Below, piece by piece: positions 19,716-29,236 of a stretch of DNA of 64,000 nucleotides. Location: the NCBI RefSeq assembly GCF_028206995.1, contig NZ_JAQLFL010000010.1:1-64000 (forward strand), written 5' to 3'. A program made the translations under genes and the position numbers. The DNA comes from Collinsella aerofaciens. Its GTDB lineage: Bacteria; Actinomycetota; Coriobacteriia; Coriobacteriales; Coriobacteriaceae. Under the pieces are notes generated by a model. It saw only the letters and a list, made by a program, of their open reading frames with translations, searched no databases and was not told where the DNA came from. The number at the start of each line of letters is the position of its first letter. Position 1 is the first letter of the stretch.

Positions 19716-20165
19716 GGGGCCCTCCCCTCTTAAGCGCCGGGCGGCGCGCGAATGTCGGAGCAGATTGTAAGCGAGGCTAGCGCTTGGCAAGGGGCGATTG
19801 AAGGCGATTATCGAGAATCAGCCCAGAATTTTGCACCGGTCTCGCTCAAAGTGTTCATTCGCCGACGTCTAGATTTGCATTCGTCAAGCTTTTGGTAAGG
19901 TTGACCCAAAACTGACCAATATCTAACCAAGAACTTGCCAAGTCACTTGACGTGCGACGCATCAAAAAATGCACTGCGACTTCTCGGACGATTTTTTGAG
20001 CATTATTATCGATAGCAGATAAACGCCGTTGATTGCTTTAAGCAGTTAAATTGCTTAATTTCTAACAAAGCAGATTAAATAAACTCGAATAGCAATTTAC
20101 TCAACCTAGTCATTTAAGAACGTCCCCAATGACTACCCAAGAGAACGCCGCAGGTAGAGGACGGA
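19716..20165. other. AT-rich gap between prmC and prfA
   Basis: No gene recognised. From about 19850 to 20110 the DNA is strikingly AT-rich compared with its surroundings, with T/A runs and short repeats such as TTAAATTGCTTAATT. It would carry the prmC promoter, though I cannot single one out. A TAGTCATT...AATGACTA palindrome follows at about 20112-20140. Confidence 0.4.
20112..20140. repeat. Uninterrupted copy of the IS110 target palindrome
   Basis: TAGTCATT and AATGACTA flank AAGAACGTCCCC. This matches, with one difference, the sequence obtained by deleting the IS110 element at 40604-41929 and joining its flanks. It therefore serves as an empty-site reference for that insertion. Confidence 0.75.
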
Positions 20166-20312
20166 CAGCGAGCGACGTCCAGAGCGAACAAGTTGGCATG
20201 AAAAAGGCGAGGCATAGACCTTCTGGTCATGCCTCGCCTTTTGAATGACAAATTGTCGCTCTGGGCGGCGCGCAGCGTCGAGCCGTTACGCGGTTTGGTA
20301 AAACCGCGTAAC
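20166..20312 (-). repeat. Stop-codon-linked multi-hairpin element, copy 2
   Basis: Same organisation as at 4618. In gene sense (minus), a perfect 12-bp hairpin (GTTACGCGGTTT with AAACCGCGTAAC) begins at the base after the prfA stop codon. The outer stem here uses AGAGCGA with TCGCTCT instead of AAGGCGA with TCGCCTT. The inner hairpin (20206-20238) uses GGCGAGGCAT with ATGCCTCGCC instead of GGCAGGGCAT with ATGCCCTGCC. These are compensatory pairs. A T5 run follows the inner hairpin on the minus strand. Confidence 0.8.
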
Positions 20313-21380
20313 CTAAACTGCTTGTGCCAGCTTCTCGGCTCGCTCGGCGGCGGCGAGCGCCTCGATGACGGTGCCGAGCTGATCGCCCAGAAGGACGCCG
20401 TTGTAGGTAGAGTTAAAGCCGATACGGTGATCGGTCACGCGGTCCTGGGGCTGGTTGTAAGTACGGATCTTCTCGGAACGGTTGCCGTGGCCGATCTGGC
20501 TCTGGCGCTCGGCACCGAGCTCGGCCTGCTGCTTCTCGAGCTCCATCTCGTACAGACGGGCGCGCAGCATCTGCATGCAGACTTCGCGGTTCTGAATCTG
20601 GGAGCGCTGTTCCTGCGACTGCACCACGGTGTTGGTGGGCAAGTGGGTGATGCGCACGGCGGAGTAGGTAGTGTTAACGCACTGACCGCCAGGGCCGGAG
20701 GCGCAGTAGGTGTCGATGCGCAGGTCGGACTGGTTGATCTGGACGTCGATTTCCTCGGCCTCGGGAAGCACGGCTACGGTAGCCGTGGAGGTCTGAATGC
20801 GGCCCTGGGACTCGGTCTTGGGAACGCGCTGGACGCGGTGCACGCCGGACTCGAACTTCATGACGGAGTAAACGCGGTCGCCCTCGACCTTGAACTCAAT
20901 GGACTTAAAGCCGCCGGCCTCGCTGGGGCTGGAATCGAGCACGGTGGTCTTCCAACCGCGCGACTCGCAAAAGCGCTGGTACATCTTGTACAGATCGCCG
21001 GCAAAGATGGCCGCCTCGTCGCCACCGGCGGCGGAGCGAATCTCGACGATGGTGTTCTTGTCGTCGTTGGGGTCGCTCGGGATGAGCATGTACTTGATGT
21101 CTTCCTCGAGCTGGGGGAGCTTTGCCTCGTTTTCGGAGATGTCCATCTGGAGCATCTCCTTCTCATCGGCATCGGTGGTATCGTGCAGCATCTCCTTGGC
21201 AGCCTCGATGTCATCGAGCGCGCCGATGTACTCGCGCGAAGCGGCGATGAGGTCGGACTGGTGCGCGTACTCCTTGTTGAGACGCGTGAACTCCTTGATA
21301 TCGGAGGCGACGGCCGGGTCGGAAAGCTTCTTCTCGAGCTCCTCGTAGGCCTTGATAATCTTTTCGAGCTTGTCGCGCAT
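20313..21380 (-). CDS. prfA: Peptide chain release factor 1
   Basis: RF1 of 355 residues that terminates translation at UAA and UAG. The peptidyl-tRNA hydrolysis motif GGQ is in ASGPGGQCVN, and the codon-recognition domain and RF1-like C-terminus (DHRIGFNSTYNGVLLGDQL) are intact. AAGGAGT precedes the ATG. The multi-hairpin element begins immediately after its stop. prmC, which modifies this factor, is the next gene but is separated by a predicted terminator, so they probably are not strictly co-transcribed. Confidence 0.96.
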   Translation of the reverse strand: MRDKLEKIIKAYEELEKKLSDPAVASDIKEFTRLNKEYAHQSDLIAASREYIGALDDIEAAKEMLHDTTDADEKEMLQMDISENEAKLPQLEEDIKYMLIPSDPNDDKNTIVEIRSAAGGDEAAIFAGDLYKMYQRFCESRGWKTTVLDSSPSEAGGFKSIEFKVEGDRVYSVMKFESGVHRVQRVPKTESQGRIQTSTATVAVLPEAEEIDVQINQSDLRIDTYCASGPGGQCVNTTYSAVRITHLPTNTVVQSQEQRSQIQNREVCMQMLRARLYEMELEKQQAELGAERQSQIGHGNRSEKIRTYNQPQDRVTDHRIGFNSTYNGVLLGDQLGTVIEALAAAERAEKLAQAV

Positions 21381-21575
21381 GGCGGGACTCCTTTATATGC
21401 GTGAAGGTGAAAATCGGCAGAGTTGATGGGGCGCGCGGCGCCACTGCGGGGGTAAGCCCGGCTAGAACATGTCGATCTTCAGATACATGCGTATCCCTTC
21501 GCGTATGGGGTACATAGTTGCGGTCTAAACCATACATGATAGCGTGCGCAGGCAAACCTGCATATAACCCGCACG

Positions 21576-21610
21576 GAATCTGACAAAGGGACAGTCCCTT
21601 TGTCGGATTC
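21576..21610. repeat. Dispersed GACAAAGGG palindrome
   Basis: GAATC-TGACAAAGGGA and its near-complement TCCCTTTGTCGGATTC form a hairpin whose outer edge touches the stop codon of the M20 peptidase gene (21610). One arm pair has changed together relative to other copies. Confidence 0.75.
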
Positions 21611-23025
21611 TAGAGCGTATGGAGCAGGGCGATGAGGAAGCGGACACCCTGGAGGTAGGCGCGGCGGGTGATGCGCTCGTTGGTGCCGTGGACGCCGCGG
21701 TCGCACTCGTCATCGTCGACCACAAAGGCCGAGAAGCGAATGCACTCGGAACAAATGCGCTGGTAGTTGGCAGCGTCGGTCGCGCCGATCACGGTCGAGG
21801 GGACAATCGCCAACGGCTCGGATGATCCGTTTTCCTCCGTCCCCTTTGGATCACGGAAATAGCGGGCGGCGATGGAGCGAACCGCCTCGAGACCGGGACC
21901 ACCGATGCGCGGGGACGGCGAGGGTTCGGAGCTGCCGGGGCCCAGCTCCACTTCGACACGACCGGCAAGGTCCGCCCCGGCAACCGCCTCACGGCAGCGC
22001 GCCACAACGTCGGCCACGCTCGTGCCCTCGAGCATGCGGAAGTTAATGTTGGCCCACATATCCTGCGGCATTACGTTGGCGCCGGTGCTGCCACCCTCGA
22101 TCTGCGTGGGCGCGCAGGTGGTGGTCACGAGCGGATAGAGCTTCTTGCTGGCGAGGCACTCGCGCACGATGGTGTCCTTGTTGGAGGCAATTTCATCGGC
22201 CGTGTAGAGCCCCAACTCGACGAGTTGGGCGGCAAGCAAGTCGGTCACGCGCGTCGGCCACTCGATATCGCAGATTGCGGCAATGGAGCGGCTCAGCACC
22301 TCGAGCGATGTGCCGCCGTAGGGGTTGGACGAATGCCCGCCCTCGCTCTTCGTCTTGAGCACGATATCGGCATAGCCCTTCTCGGCCAGGTCGGCGTGCA
22401 TAAGCCAGCCCTCGCCCGCGCCGTACTCGGCAGCCGGAACGATGCGGTAGTCGCCCTCGTCGATCAGGTACTCAAGCTCAATGCCGCGCTCTTCGAGCAC
22501 GCGGCCGATGACACCCGCACCGAACTGCGTGGTTTCCTCGTCCTGGCCAAAAGCCAGCAGCAGGGTGCGCTCGTGCTCCCAGCCGTGGGCCAGCGCATAC
22601 TCAACCGCCTCGAGAATGCCTGCGACTTGGTCTTTCATGTCGATGGCGCCGCGGCCCCAAATGTAGGCATCGTCCACATGTCCGCCAAAGGGGGCGTGCG
22701 TCCAATCGTCCTCGGTGCCCGGCACCACGGGAACCACGTCCATGTGGCCCATGAGCATGACGGGTTTGAGGGCAGGGTCGGAACCGCTAAGCGTCAGCAA
22801 TAGCGAATGATCGATGAGCTCGACCTTACCCGCTGTAAATACGCGCGGCCACGCCTGCTGCATATAGGCGCGCAGGTCGTCGAACGGCTGCCAGTTCACC
22901 GCCTCGGCATCCATGCTCGAGATGGTCGGAAACGACAGCACACGGCCCAAGCGCTCGCATGCGCCGGCCTCGTCTATACCGGCAAAATCATCCTCATGCG
23001 CAAAGAAGCGCCAAACCTCGGCCAT
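21610..23025 (-). CDS. M20 family metallopeptidase
   Basis: A 471-residue M20 peptidase resembling the carboxypeptidase PM20D1/CPS1 subgroup. Visible metal and catalytic positions are GHMDVVPVVPG, WGRGAIDMKDQ, FGQDEETTQFGA, EGGHSSNP in the dimerisation domain and, near the end, the ligand His in GVHGTNERI. It should cleave C-terminal residues or N-acyl amino acids; the substrate is not readable. I choose the ATG at 23025 (AAAGGATG upstream). It lies next to an amino-acid ABC importer on the same strand, suggesting that imported peptides or amino-acid conjugates are handled together. Confidence 0.85.
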   Translation of the reverse strand: MAEVWRFFAHEDDFAGIDEAGACERLGRVLSFPTISSMDAEAVNWQPFDDLRAYMQQAWPRVFTAGKVELIDHSLLLTLSGSDPALKPVMLMGHMDVVPVVPGTEDDWTHAPFGGHVDDAYIWGRGAIDMKDQVAGILEAVEYALAHGWEHERTLLLAFGQDEETTQFGAGVIGRVLEERGIELEYLIDEGDYRIVPAAEYGAGEGWLMHADLAEKGYADIVLKTKSEGGHSSNPYGGTSLEVLSRSIAAICDIEWPTRVTDLLAAQLVELGLYTADEIASNKDTIVRECLASKKLYPLVTTTCAPTQIEGGSTGANVMPQDMWANINFRMLEGTSVADVVARCREAVAGADLAGRVEVELGPGSSEPSPSPRIGGPGLEAVRSIAARYFRDPKGTEENGSSEPLAIVPSTVIGATDAANYQRICSECIRFSAFVVDDDECDRGVHGTNERITRRAYLQGVRFLIALLHTL

Positions 23026-23097
23026 GACATCCTTTCGATTGTGATGACGAGGGCCGCCCCACCGGAGCGGCCCTGCCACGTAAGCGTTTGCGGTCGG

Positions 23098-23883
23098 CTA
23101 TTTGTCCTCGAGATAACGCGAGAGGAACTCGCGGGTACGCTGGTGCTTGGGGTTGCCGAAGAGCTCGGCCGGCGCGGCATCCTCGAGGACCACGCCCTTG
23201 TCCATAAAGACCACGCGGTCGGACACCGTGCGGGCAAAGGCCATCTCGTGCGTGACGACGACCATGGTCATGCCGTCGGCAGCGAGCTTGCGCATGACCT
23301 CGAGCACCTCTCCCACGATCTCGGGGTCGAGTGCGGAGGTCGGCTCGTCGAACAGCATGATCTGCGGGTTCATGCATAGAGCACGAGCGATGGCCACGCG
23401 CTGCTTTTGACCACCGGACAGGCGACCCACGGCGGCGTGCGCGAATTTTTCGAGTCCCACACTCGTCAGATGCTCCATCGCAATTTTTTCAGCCTCGGCC
23501 TTGCTCATCTTTTTGAGCGTGACGGGCGCGAGCGTGCAGTTGTCGAGCACGTCCATGTTGTTGAACAGGTTAAAGCCCTGGAACACCATGCCGATGTCCT
23601 CGCGGAGTTTATTGATATTGCAGCGCTCGGCCGTAAGGTCCTGGCCGTGAAACCAGATGTGGCCCGCGTCCGGGGTCTCGAGCAGGTTGAGGCAGCGCAG
23701 GAAGGTCGACTTGCCCGAGCCCGAGGCGCCGATAATGGTAACGACCTCGCCGGGGTTAACGGACAGGTCGATGCCCTTGAGCACCTCGAGCGAGCCGAAG
23801 CTCTTGCGCAGGCCCTCGACGCGGATGAGCGGCTCATTGGTCTGTGCGGCGGCCGCAACGCCGGTAATGGCGGTATCTGCCAT
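23098..23883 (-). CDS. Amino acid ABC transporter, ATP-binding protein
   Basis: A GlnQ/HisP-type ATPase of 261 residues. Walker [11 protein letters not shown]-loop, signature [15 protein letters not shown], Walker [12 protein letters not shown] and the switch His in VVTHEM are all present. A 25-residue Ala/Thr-rich leader precedes the domain. The ATG at 23883 follows GAGGAG. It is the third gene of the importer operon after the binding protein and permease, with a 22-base gap. Confidence 0.93.
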   Translation of the reverse strand: MADTAITGVAAAAQTNEPLIRVEGLRKSFGSLEVLKGIDLSVNPGEVVTIIGASGSGKSTFLRCLNLLETPDAGHIWFHGQDLTAERCNINKLREDIGMVFQGFNLFNNMDVLDNCTLAPVTLKKMSKAEAEKIAMEHLTSVGLEKFAHAAVGRLSGGQKQRVAIARALCMNPQIMLFDEPTSALDPEIVGEVLEVMRKLAADGMTMVVVTHEMAFARTVSDRVVFMDKGVVLEDAAPAELFGNPKHQRTREFLSRYLEDK

Positions 23884-23905
23884 GATGATTCTCCTCGTCT
23901 TGAGC

Positions 23906-25054
23906 CTAATTGGAGCTGGGCAGCGTGACCGGAGCCTCGGCGCCGAGCTTTTTGCCAAAGGCCTCGAGCAGGCGGCTCGCCACGAGCGTCAGGATCAGGT
24001 AGACCACGAGCGCCACGCAGTAGACCTCCATCTGGCGGTAGTACACGCCGGCGACGGTGGTGGTGGCGTACATAAGGTCGAACACGCCGATGACCGAGAG
24101 CACCGACGAATCCTTGATGTTGATGATGAGCTCGTTGGTGAGTGCGGGAATCGCGTTTTTAATACCCTGGGGGAACACGACCTTGCGCATAGCCTGCCAC
24201 TGCGACAGGCCCAGCGAACGTGCTGCCTCGGCCTGGCCGGGATCGATGGACTCGATGCCGCCGCGCAGGACCTCCATCATGTAGGCGGTGGAGTTGAGCG
24301 AGATGGTAACGAGGCCGGCGGTGAAGGTGCTCCAGATCTGGTTGGCCTGGGCGGTCTCGAAGCCCATACCACGCAAAACGGTGAAGCCCGCGTAATAGAT
24401 GAGCAGACCCTGGACCATCATGGGCGTGCCGCGCACGATGGTGGAGTAGACGGTCGCAAAGCCGCGGCCGATACTCTTAAAGAAGCGCACCAGGTCGTTA
24501 TCCACGCGATCGAAGGTCTGAATACGCAGGAACACGAAGAGCAGTGCCAGGAAGAATGCGATGACGGTGCCGAAGGTGGCAAGCGCGATGGTGATCTCGA
24601 TACCGCGAATGAAGAAGTCCCCGCTCTTGTAGGTCATGTAGACCAAGCTCGACAAAAAGTCGCTGGGGTTGGAATCCGAGACAATGCTCACCTGCACCAG
24701 GTCGATAAACGACATGACGCAGCGGTCGATAAAGAAGATCGCCGCAATGGCGACCACGACGTAGCTGCCCAGGCGCGCAGCGTGGCGGCAACGCTCGGAT
24801 GCAAACGGCGACTTTTCGCGATAGTCGCTCCAGTGCATGAGCTTGGTGACCAGCGCCACCGCCGACACGACGAGCCAGGCCCAAAGGATTGCCCAAAGGC
24901 AATCTTGGAACACGCCCATAGGCGCCAAGAAGCTCAGCGGCGTGGGGTTGCGCTGGCTAAACGCCAGGCCGAGCGCCGCGATAACGCTCGTGCCCAGGTA
25001 CACATAACGGTGGTCGGCCTTGATAAAGGAGGCCAGACGATTGATGGTTTTCAT
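23906..25054 (-). CDS. Amino acid ABC transporter, permease
   Basis: A HisM/GlnP-type inner membrane permease of 382 residues. The transport domain is in the C-terminal 220 residues, with the EAA coupling loop [18 protein letters not shown]. The N-terminal 150 residues are an extension with about three additional membrane segments separated by a charged loop; this is longer than the usual 220-250-residue permeases. The binding-protein gene ends 9 bases upstream, so the two are tightly coupled. Confidence 0.9.
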   Translation of the reverse strand: MKTINRLASFIKADHRYVYLGTSVIAALGLAFSQRNPTPLSFLAPMGVFQDCLWAILWAWLVVSAVALVTKLMHWSDYREKSPFASERCRHAARLGSYVVVAIAAIFFIDRCVMSFIDLVQVSIVSDSNPSDFLSSLVYMTYKSGDFFIRGIEITIALATFGTVIAFFLALLFVFLRIQTFDRVDNDLVRFFKSIGRGFATVYSTIVRGTPMMVQGLLIYYAGFTVLRGMGFETAQANQIWSTFTAGLVTISLNSTAYMMEVLRGGIESIDPGQAEAARSLGLSQWQAMRKVVFPQGIKNAIPALTNELIINIKDSSVLSVIGVFDLMYATTTVAGVYYRQMEVYCVALVVYLILTLVASRLLEAFGKKLGAEAPVTLPSSN

Positions 25055-25063
25055 GCTGCCTCC

Positions 25064-25990
25064 CTATGCCGGCTGACGGTCGAGACACGCGTCCCACATT
25101 TGGTCGCGCTCCTCTTGGCTAATGCCCTTGAGCGTCTTATCGATGAGCTTAAGCAGCTTGTCCGAGCCCTTGCGGCAGCCGACGTTTGCCGTGACTTCCT
25201 GCTTAAAGCCCTCGCCCTCGGCAAATTGAATCGGCACGATACCCGGGTTTTGGGCCATATAGCCCTTCTCGTTCTCGGTATTGTAGGTCACGGCGTCGCA
25301 GGTGCCCTGCATCAGGTTCGAAAACACCGTGGGGACCGAATCGACCGGGTTCTTGTGGACAACGCCCGGGATCTCGTCGATGACGGTATCGAGCATGGTG
25401 TCCTTTTGGCCGAGGACCGTTGCGCCGCTAAAGTCGCTGAGCTTGGTCGCATTTTGGTAGGGCGAGCCCTCTTTTACGAACAGGCCAAAGTAGCCAATGA
25501 AGTACGGGTCGGAAAAGCCGACGGACTCCTCGCGCTCGGGCGTGGCGCTCATGCCGGCAATGATGAGGTCGATCTGGCCGTTGTTGAGCGAATCGATAAG
25601 ACCCGAGAAGCTCTGTTTGACGGCAACGGGCTCGCCGCCGAGGGCCTTGCAGACGATCTTGGCGATCTGCACGTCGTAACCGTCGGCATAGGCGCCCTGC
25701 ACGTTGTCGATGGGGATAGTGTACTCGCTGGCTTCGGAGACCTGCCAGTTGTACGGGGCGTAGGCCGCCTCCATGCCGATGCGGATCTTGTCCTTGCCGA
25801 TCACGGAATCGGACAGGTCGTCGCGACCGCCGCCCGTCGTGGGCTGAACTACTTCCAGCGTGGAGGGGCGCTGGCAACCGGCAAGTGCGCCGGCGACGAC
25901 AGAAGCGCTCGCAGCGAGAGCACTACCCAAAAAGATGCGACGGCTGCATACCGGCTGTGGATGCGCGTCGCGTTGATGGGGAGAATGCAT
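25064..25990 (-). CDS. Amino acid ABC transporter, substrate-binding lipoprotein
   Basis: A periplasmic-binding-protein family 3 domain on a lipoprotein of 308 residues. The N-terminus has SRRIFLGSA, a twin-arginine-like start, then a lipobox AGALAGC, so the Cys should be lipidated. The mature domain shows the family pattern IRIGMEAAYAPYNW, DVQIAKIVCKALG and FSDPYF. It is the first gene of the importer operon. The ATG at 25990 has GGGAAGG upstream. Polar amino acids are the likely substrate. Confidence 0.92.
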   Translation of the reverse strand: MHSPHQRDAHPQPVCSRRIFLGSALAASASVVAGALAGCQRPSTLEVVQPTTGGGRDDLSDSVIGKDKIRIGMEAAYAPYNWQVSEASEYTIPIDNVQGAYADGYDVQIAKIVCKALGGEPVAVKQSFSGLIDSLNNGQIDLIIAGMSATPEREESVGFSDPYFIGYFGLFVKEGSPYQNATKLSDFSGATVLGQKDTMLDTVIDEIPGVVHKNPVDSVPTVFSNLMQGTCDAVTYNTENEKGYMAQNPGIVPIQFAEGEGFKQEVTANVGCRKGSDKLLKLIDKTLKGISQEERDQMWDACLDRQPA

Positions 25991-26122
25991 AATCTGCCTT
26001 CCCTGTTGAATCGTATGCTGACGACTTAACAGGATATACGCCACCGACCAGCAGCGCAGCACAAGCTCGAAAAATTAATAGACACGCGGTAGTCATTGGG
26101 AACGTCGATGTTTTGGGCATGC

Positions 26123-26270
26123 CAGCGAGCGCCGCCCAGAGCGAACAAGTTGGCATGAAAAAGGCATGGCATAGACCTTCTGGTCATGCCGTGCCTTTTG
26201 AATGACAAATTGTCGCTCTGGGTAGCGCGCAACGTCGACCGGTCCGCTGTTCGTTAGAACGGCGGAACCT
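26123..26270 (-). repeat. Stop-codon-linked multi-hairpin element, copy 3
   Basis: In gene sense (minus) it starts at the base after the mutarotase stop codon with the hairpin GGTTCCGCCGTTC...GAACAGCGGACC. This is a completely different arm sequence from copies 1 and 2 but the same fold. The inner hairpin (26163-26195) uses GGCATGGCAT with ATGCCGTGCC, one pair being a wobble. T5 follows on the minus strand. Confidence 0.78.
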
Positions 26271-27164
26271 CTAGAGCAACGTAACGCTAAAGGTGCGCTT
26301 GTCGGTGGCGCCGGGAGCCAAGGTGATGGTGTTGACCTTGTGCTCAAAGACGTCGTCCTCGGTGTCCATGGTGGTGTGACCGGTCCAAGGCTCGAGCGCC
26401 ACAAACGGAGCGTCGTTGGCGGCAGACCACACGCCAATGTACTTAAAGCCCTCAAAGTCGATCTTGACACCGTGGCCCGACTTGCGACCGCGCAGCGTGA
26501 GCGTGGAGCCCGGGGTATCGGTGAACATGATGGCATCGTTATCGAAGCTGCGATGCGTGATGGGCAGCACGTCCGAGTTATCGGGAGCCTTGTAGCTACC
26601 CTCGAACGTCATAAGACCGTCGGGCGTGATGATGGGAGCCTCGTTCGTCCATGCCTCGGTAAACGCCAGCTCGTAATCCTCGAATGCCTCGTCCTCGGCA
26701 CCGGGAGCCGGTACGTTAAACGCGGGGTGGCCGCCCACCGAGAACGGCAAGTCCACGTCGCCGGTGTTGGTGACGGCAAAGGTCTGGGTGAGGGTGGCGT
26801 CGCCGGTCAGGGCATAGGTCATGTTGAGCTTAAAGTGGAACGGAAAGGCCTTGAGCGACTCGGGCGTGTCGGTGATCTCGTAGGTGACGGACGAGCCGTC
26901 CTCCGAAACCTCGACCAGCTTGTGCTCGACGATGCGCGCGAGGCCGTGGCGCGGCATCTCGCAGGTGCCGGCCGCAGACGTTGCCGTGTTGTTGCGCAGC
27001 GAACCCACAATGGGGAACAGGATGGGCGCATGCTTGCCCCAAAAGGCGGGGTCGCCCTGCCACAGATACTCGTTGCCGTTGAGGGCAAGGCTCGTGAGCT
27101 GGGCGCCCATGGAATCGATGGCCGCGGTGAGGCTGCCGCGCTTGATGGTAGTGACGGTAGACAT
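26271..27164 (-). CDS. Aldose 1-epimerase family protein (LacX-like)
   Basis: A 297-residue galactose-mutarotase-fold protein. The motifs APILFPIVGSL, PRHGLAR and SVGGHPAFNVP place it in the LacX-like branch rather than with classical GalM; the His in HGLAR and in GGHPAF fit the active site. It probably equilibrates anomers of a sugar or sugar phosphate. The ATG at 27164 follows GGAGGAAG. It sits alone between the importer operon and an unknown membrane protein. Confidence 0.87.
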   Translation of the reverse strand: MSTVTTIKRGSLTAAIDSMGAQLTSLALNGNEYLWQGDPAFWGKHAPILFPIVGSLRNNTATSAAGTCEMPRHGLARIVEHKLVEVSEDGSSVTYEITDTPESLKAFPFHFKLNMTYALTGDATLTQTFAVTNTGDVDLPFSVGGHPAFNVPAPGAEDEAFEDYELAFTEAWTNEAPIITPDGLMTFEGSYKAPDNSDVLPITHRSFDNDAIMFTDTPGSTLTLRGRKSGHGVKIDFEGFKYIGVWSAANDAPFVALEPWTGHTTMDTEDDVFEHKVNTITLAPGATDKRTFSVTLL

Positions 27165-27243
27165 GCTACTTCCTCCAAAAGAAAACAATAGTGTCGAGGG
27201 CTATTGTCCCACTCTTGGCGGCGGGGTTGAGCGACAGGCGCAG

Positions 27244-28113
27244 TTATTGAGCAATAGCGTAAAGGTCAAACCCGCCCTGCGGAGTGCTATCGACCGTATC
27301 GGGCGCCTGCGAGTTAAAGCTCACGGGAACCATGCGCTTTGAGGCGCGGAAGCGCGTGCCGTCGGTGGCGACGGGCGGTTCGTCGACGGTGAGCTCGTAG
27401 TCGCCGGGCTTGAGCTCGATGCCGTCACCAGCGGAATTGACGTATTGATACTCGTCAATCGTCTGCCCTTTGAGCGTACGCCCCACGATGTGGATGAGCA
27501 TTTGGCTGTCGCCACGCGCGGTGTCCCACATCGCGCCGTCCTTGACCTCGACCGACACATGTACCGAGCGCGTGCGGCTGAGCGATTGCTCGACAGACAT
27601 CTCGACCTTGGCGGCGTCTTGACGCTGCTGCTCGACATGGCTCCAAACGCTACCGATTGCCGAGCAGGCGATAACGCCGGCCATGAAGGCGATGAGGATG
27701 GAGCCGAGCGGAGAACGGCGGCCCGCGTCTTCCTCACGAGCCAGGTCGGGGCGATGTGTGGGCGCAGGCGCCTGGGCGCCTTGCGCGGGCACGTCGAGAA
27801 TGCTGAAGGATGCCGTGCTGTCGGGGTCGATGGTGTGACGCGGCTGCGGGATCTTTGCCGGCGAGATGGACATGTCCGCCGGCTCACCGAGTGTGGCCGT
27901 GGCATCGGCCTTAGCCTCATCGGCCTCGGCTTGGGCCCAAGCCTGCTCAAAGGTCAGGGGCTCGGCGGCATCGGAGGCGGCATCAGGCTCGACAGCGGCA
28001 TCGTTGCCGGTCTCGTCCTCGTCGCTCGACACGTCACGCGACGCGGGCTCGTCCCACTCCTCGTCCGGAGCCTCGCCCTCGCTATACCACCATTCAAAGT
28101 TATCGATATCCAT
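27244..28113 (-). CDS. Single-pass membrane protein of unknown function
   Basis: I do not recognise this 289-residue protein. The first 100 residues are strongly acidic and Ala-rich (probably disordered, cytoplasmic), followed by a Pro/Ala stretch. One transmembrane helix follows near residues 136-155 (GSILIAFMAGVIACSAIGSV), then an outside domain of about 130 residues with beta-strand character (VHVSVEVKDG, LKPGDYELTVD). The starting MDIDNFEWWYSEGE is distinctive. No function can be assigned. Confidence 0.7.
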   Translation of the reverse strand: MDIDNFEWWYSEGEAPDEEWDEPASRDVSSDEDETGNDAAVEPDAASDAAEPLTFEQAWAQAEADEAKADATATLGEPADMSISPAKIPQPRHTIDPDSTASFSILDVPAQGAQAPAPTHRPDLAREEDAGRRSPLGSILIAFMAGVIACSAIGSVWSHVEQQRQDAAKVEMSVEQSLSRTRSVHVSVEVKDGAMWDTARGDSQMLIHIVGRTLKGQTIDEYQYVNSAGDGIELKPGDYELTVDEPPVATDGTRFRASKRMVPVSFNSQAPDTVDSTPQGGFDLYAIAQ

Positions 28114-28188
28114 ACGGGGCGCCCCTTAGGCCTCGCAAATAAACACTTGTTAGCCTTATACCCGCAGATGGCGCTGGAGCTCGCACGG

Positions 28189-28220
28189 AATGCGATAAAG
28201 GGACTGCTCCTTTGTCGCAT
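28189..28220. repeat. Dispersed GACAAAGGG palindrome
   Basis: AATGCGATAAAGG pairs with CCTTTGTCGCAT. Here the third base pair is C:G where other copies have T:A, so the stem is conserved while the sequence changes. It lies 70 bases beyond the merR stop. Confidence 0.7.
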
Positions 28221-28289
28221 CGAAGTTGCGGTGGAATAGTTCCTGTTTGCACGCCCACTCGAGCTATTTAGGGACTATTTCACCGCAAG

Positions 28290-29156
28290 TTATTTGAGGG
28301 CGACGGAGATTTGGATACAGCAGAAGTCCTCTTGGTGAGACTCGTCGTAACTCGTGGTGTCCAGGTAGCAAAAATCGAAAGCATTGCCGATGGGCTGGAG
28401 CGCGTGCCTGTCCATGCAGGCCACGATGGCGCGGATACCCTCGGGCTCGTACGGCATGCCCCAGCGACTCATGCACAGGTACGTGCCCTCGGGCAGCACC
28501 TCGACGCCAATCTCCGCCAGCTCGGCAGGATCGCTCGGCAGTATTTCCTCGGCACCACGCGGCAACACGGCAAAGGAACCGGCACCGGCGATGGGGTCGC
28601 CGGAATACAGCGCCTCGCGACGCAGCATGGCGCCCCAACCGCGCATGGGGCGTGTGCCCGTGAGCGCACGCATGCGCAGAATCGCCCGCATGAGCGTGGG
28701 GTGCAGCATCGAGCGGCCACGCTCGATATCGTCCGGGAACTCCTCAAAGACCACATAGCGGCGCTCGAATTGCTTGAGCTCCGGTTTGCCCTCGCGCTCG
28801 CGCCAATAGACCGCCTCGTCGTAAAAACTCAGCCGCTCCTGCACGCTCGCACGCTCGGCTTTGAGCCCGGCAATCTGCTCGTCGAGCGCCTGCACCCGCG
28901 AGCGCAGGTGGTCGGTCATCTCTCCAATGTCGAACGTCGAGGTCAGGCGATCGATCTCATCGAGCTCCAGCCCCAAGTCGCGCAACATGCAAATCAGGCG
29001 CATAAGCGGAATCTGCGTGGGCGAATAGAAACGGTAGCCCTTTTCGTTGACCACGGCGGGTTTAAACAGACCGATCTTGTCGTAGTAGATGAGCGTTTGG
29101 CGTGAGACGTTAAACAAGCTCGCCATCTCGCTAATCGCATACATACCCGTCTGCAT
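28290..29156 (-). CDS. MerR family regulator with GyrI-like effector domain
   Basis: A 288-residue activator/repressor. The N-terminal MerR winged helix reads YAISEMASLFNVSRQTLIYYD, then the linking helix, then a coiled coil (about 85-115). The C-terminal half is a BmrR/GyrI-type ligand domain (YLCMSRWGMPYEPEG... YDESHQEDFCCIQI). The ATG at 29156 follows GGGAGG. It lies at the end of the UbiX/UbiD/transporter cluster on the same strand, so it most likely senses the aromatic substrate or product of that pathway. Confidence 0.85.
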   Translation of the reverse strand: MQTGMYAISEMASLFNVSRQTLIYYDKIGLFKPAVVNEKGYRFYSPTQIPLMRLICMLRDLGLELDEIDRLTSTFDIGEMTDHLRSRVQALDEQIAGLKAERASVQERLSFYDEAVYWREREGKPELKQFERRYVVFEEFPDDIERGRSMLHPTLMRAILRMRALTGTRPMRGWGAMLRREALYSGDPIAGAGSFAVLPRGAEEILPSDPAELAEIGVEVLPEGTYLCMSRWGMPYEPEGIRAIVACMDRHALQPIGNAFDFCYLDTTSYDESHQEDFCCIQISVALK

Positions 29157-29178
29157 AGGTCCTCCCGACACACCAAAG

Positions 29179-29204
29179 CCCGCCGCCCACAGGGGCAGCG
29201 GGCT
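29179..29204 (-). terminator. Terminator-like hairpin between ubiX and merR
   Basis: GCCCGCTGCCC pairs with GGGCGGCGGGC around a four-base loop and is followed on the minus strand by TTTGGT. The T-run is short, so it may only partly separate merR from the upstream genes. Confidence 0.55.
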
Positions 29205-29236
29205 CAAACACTACTCGTATCCTACCCTAAAGATGC

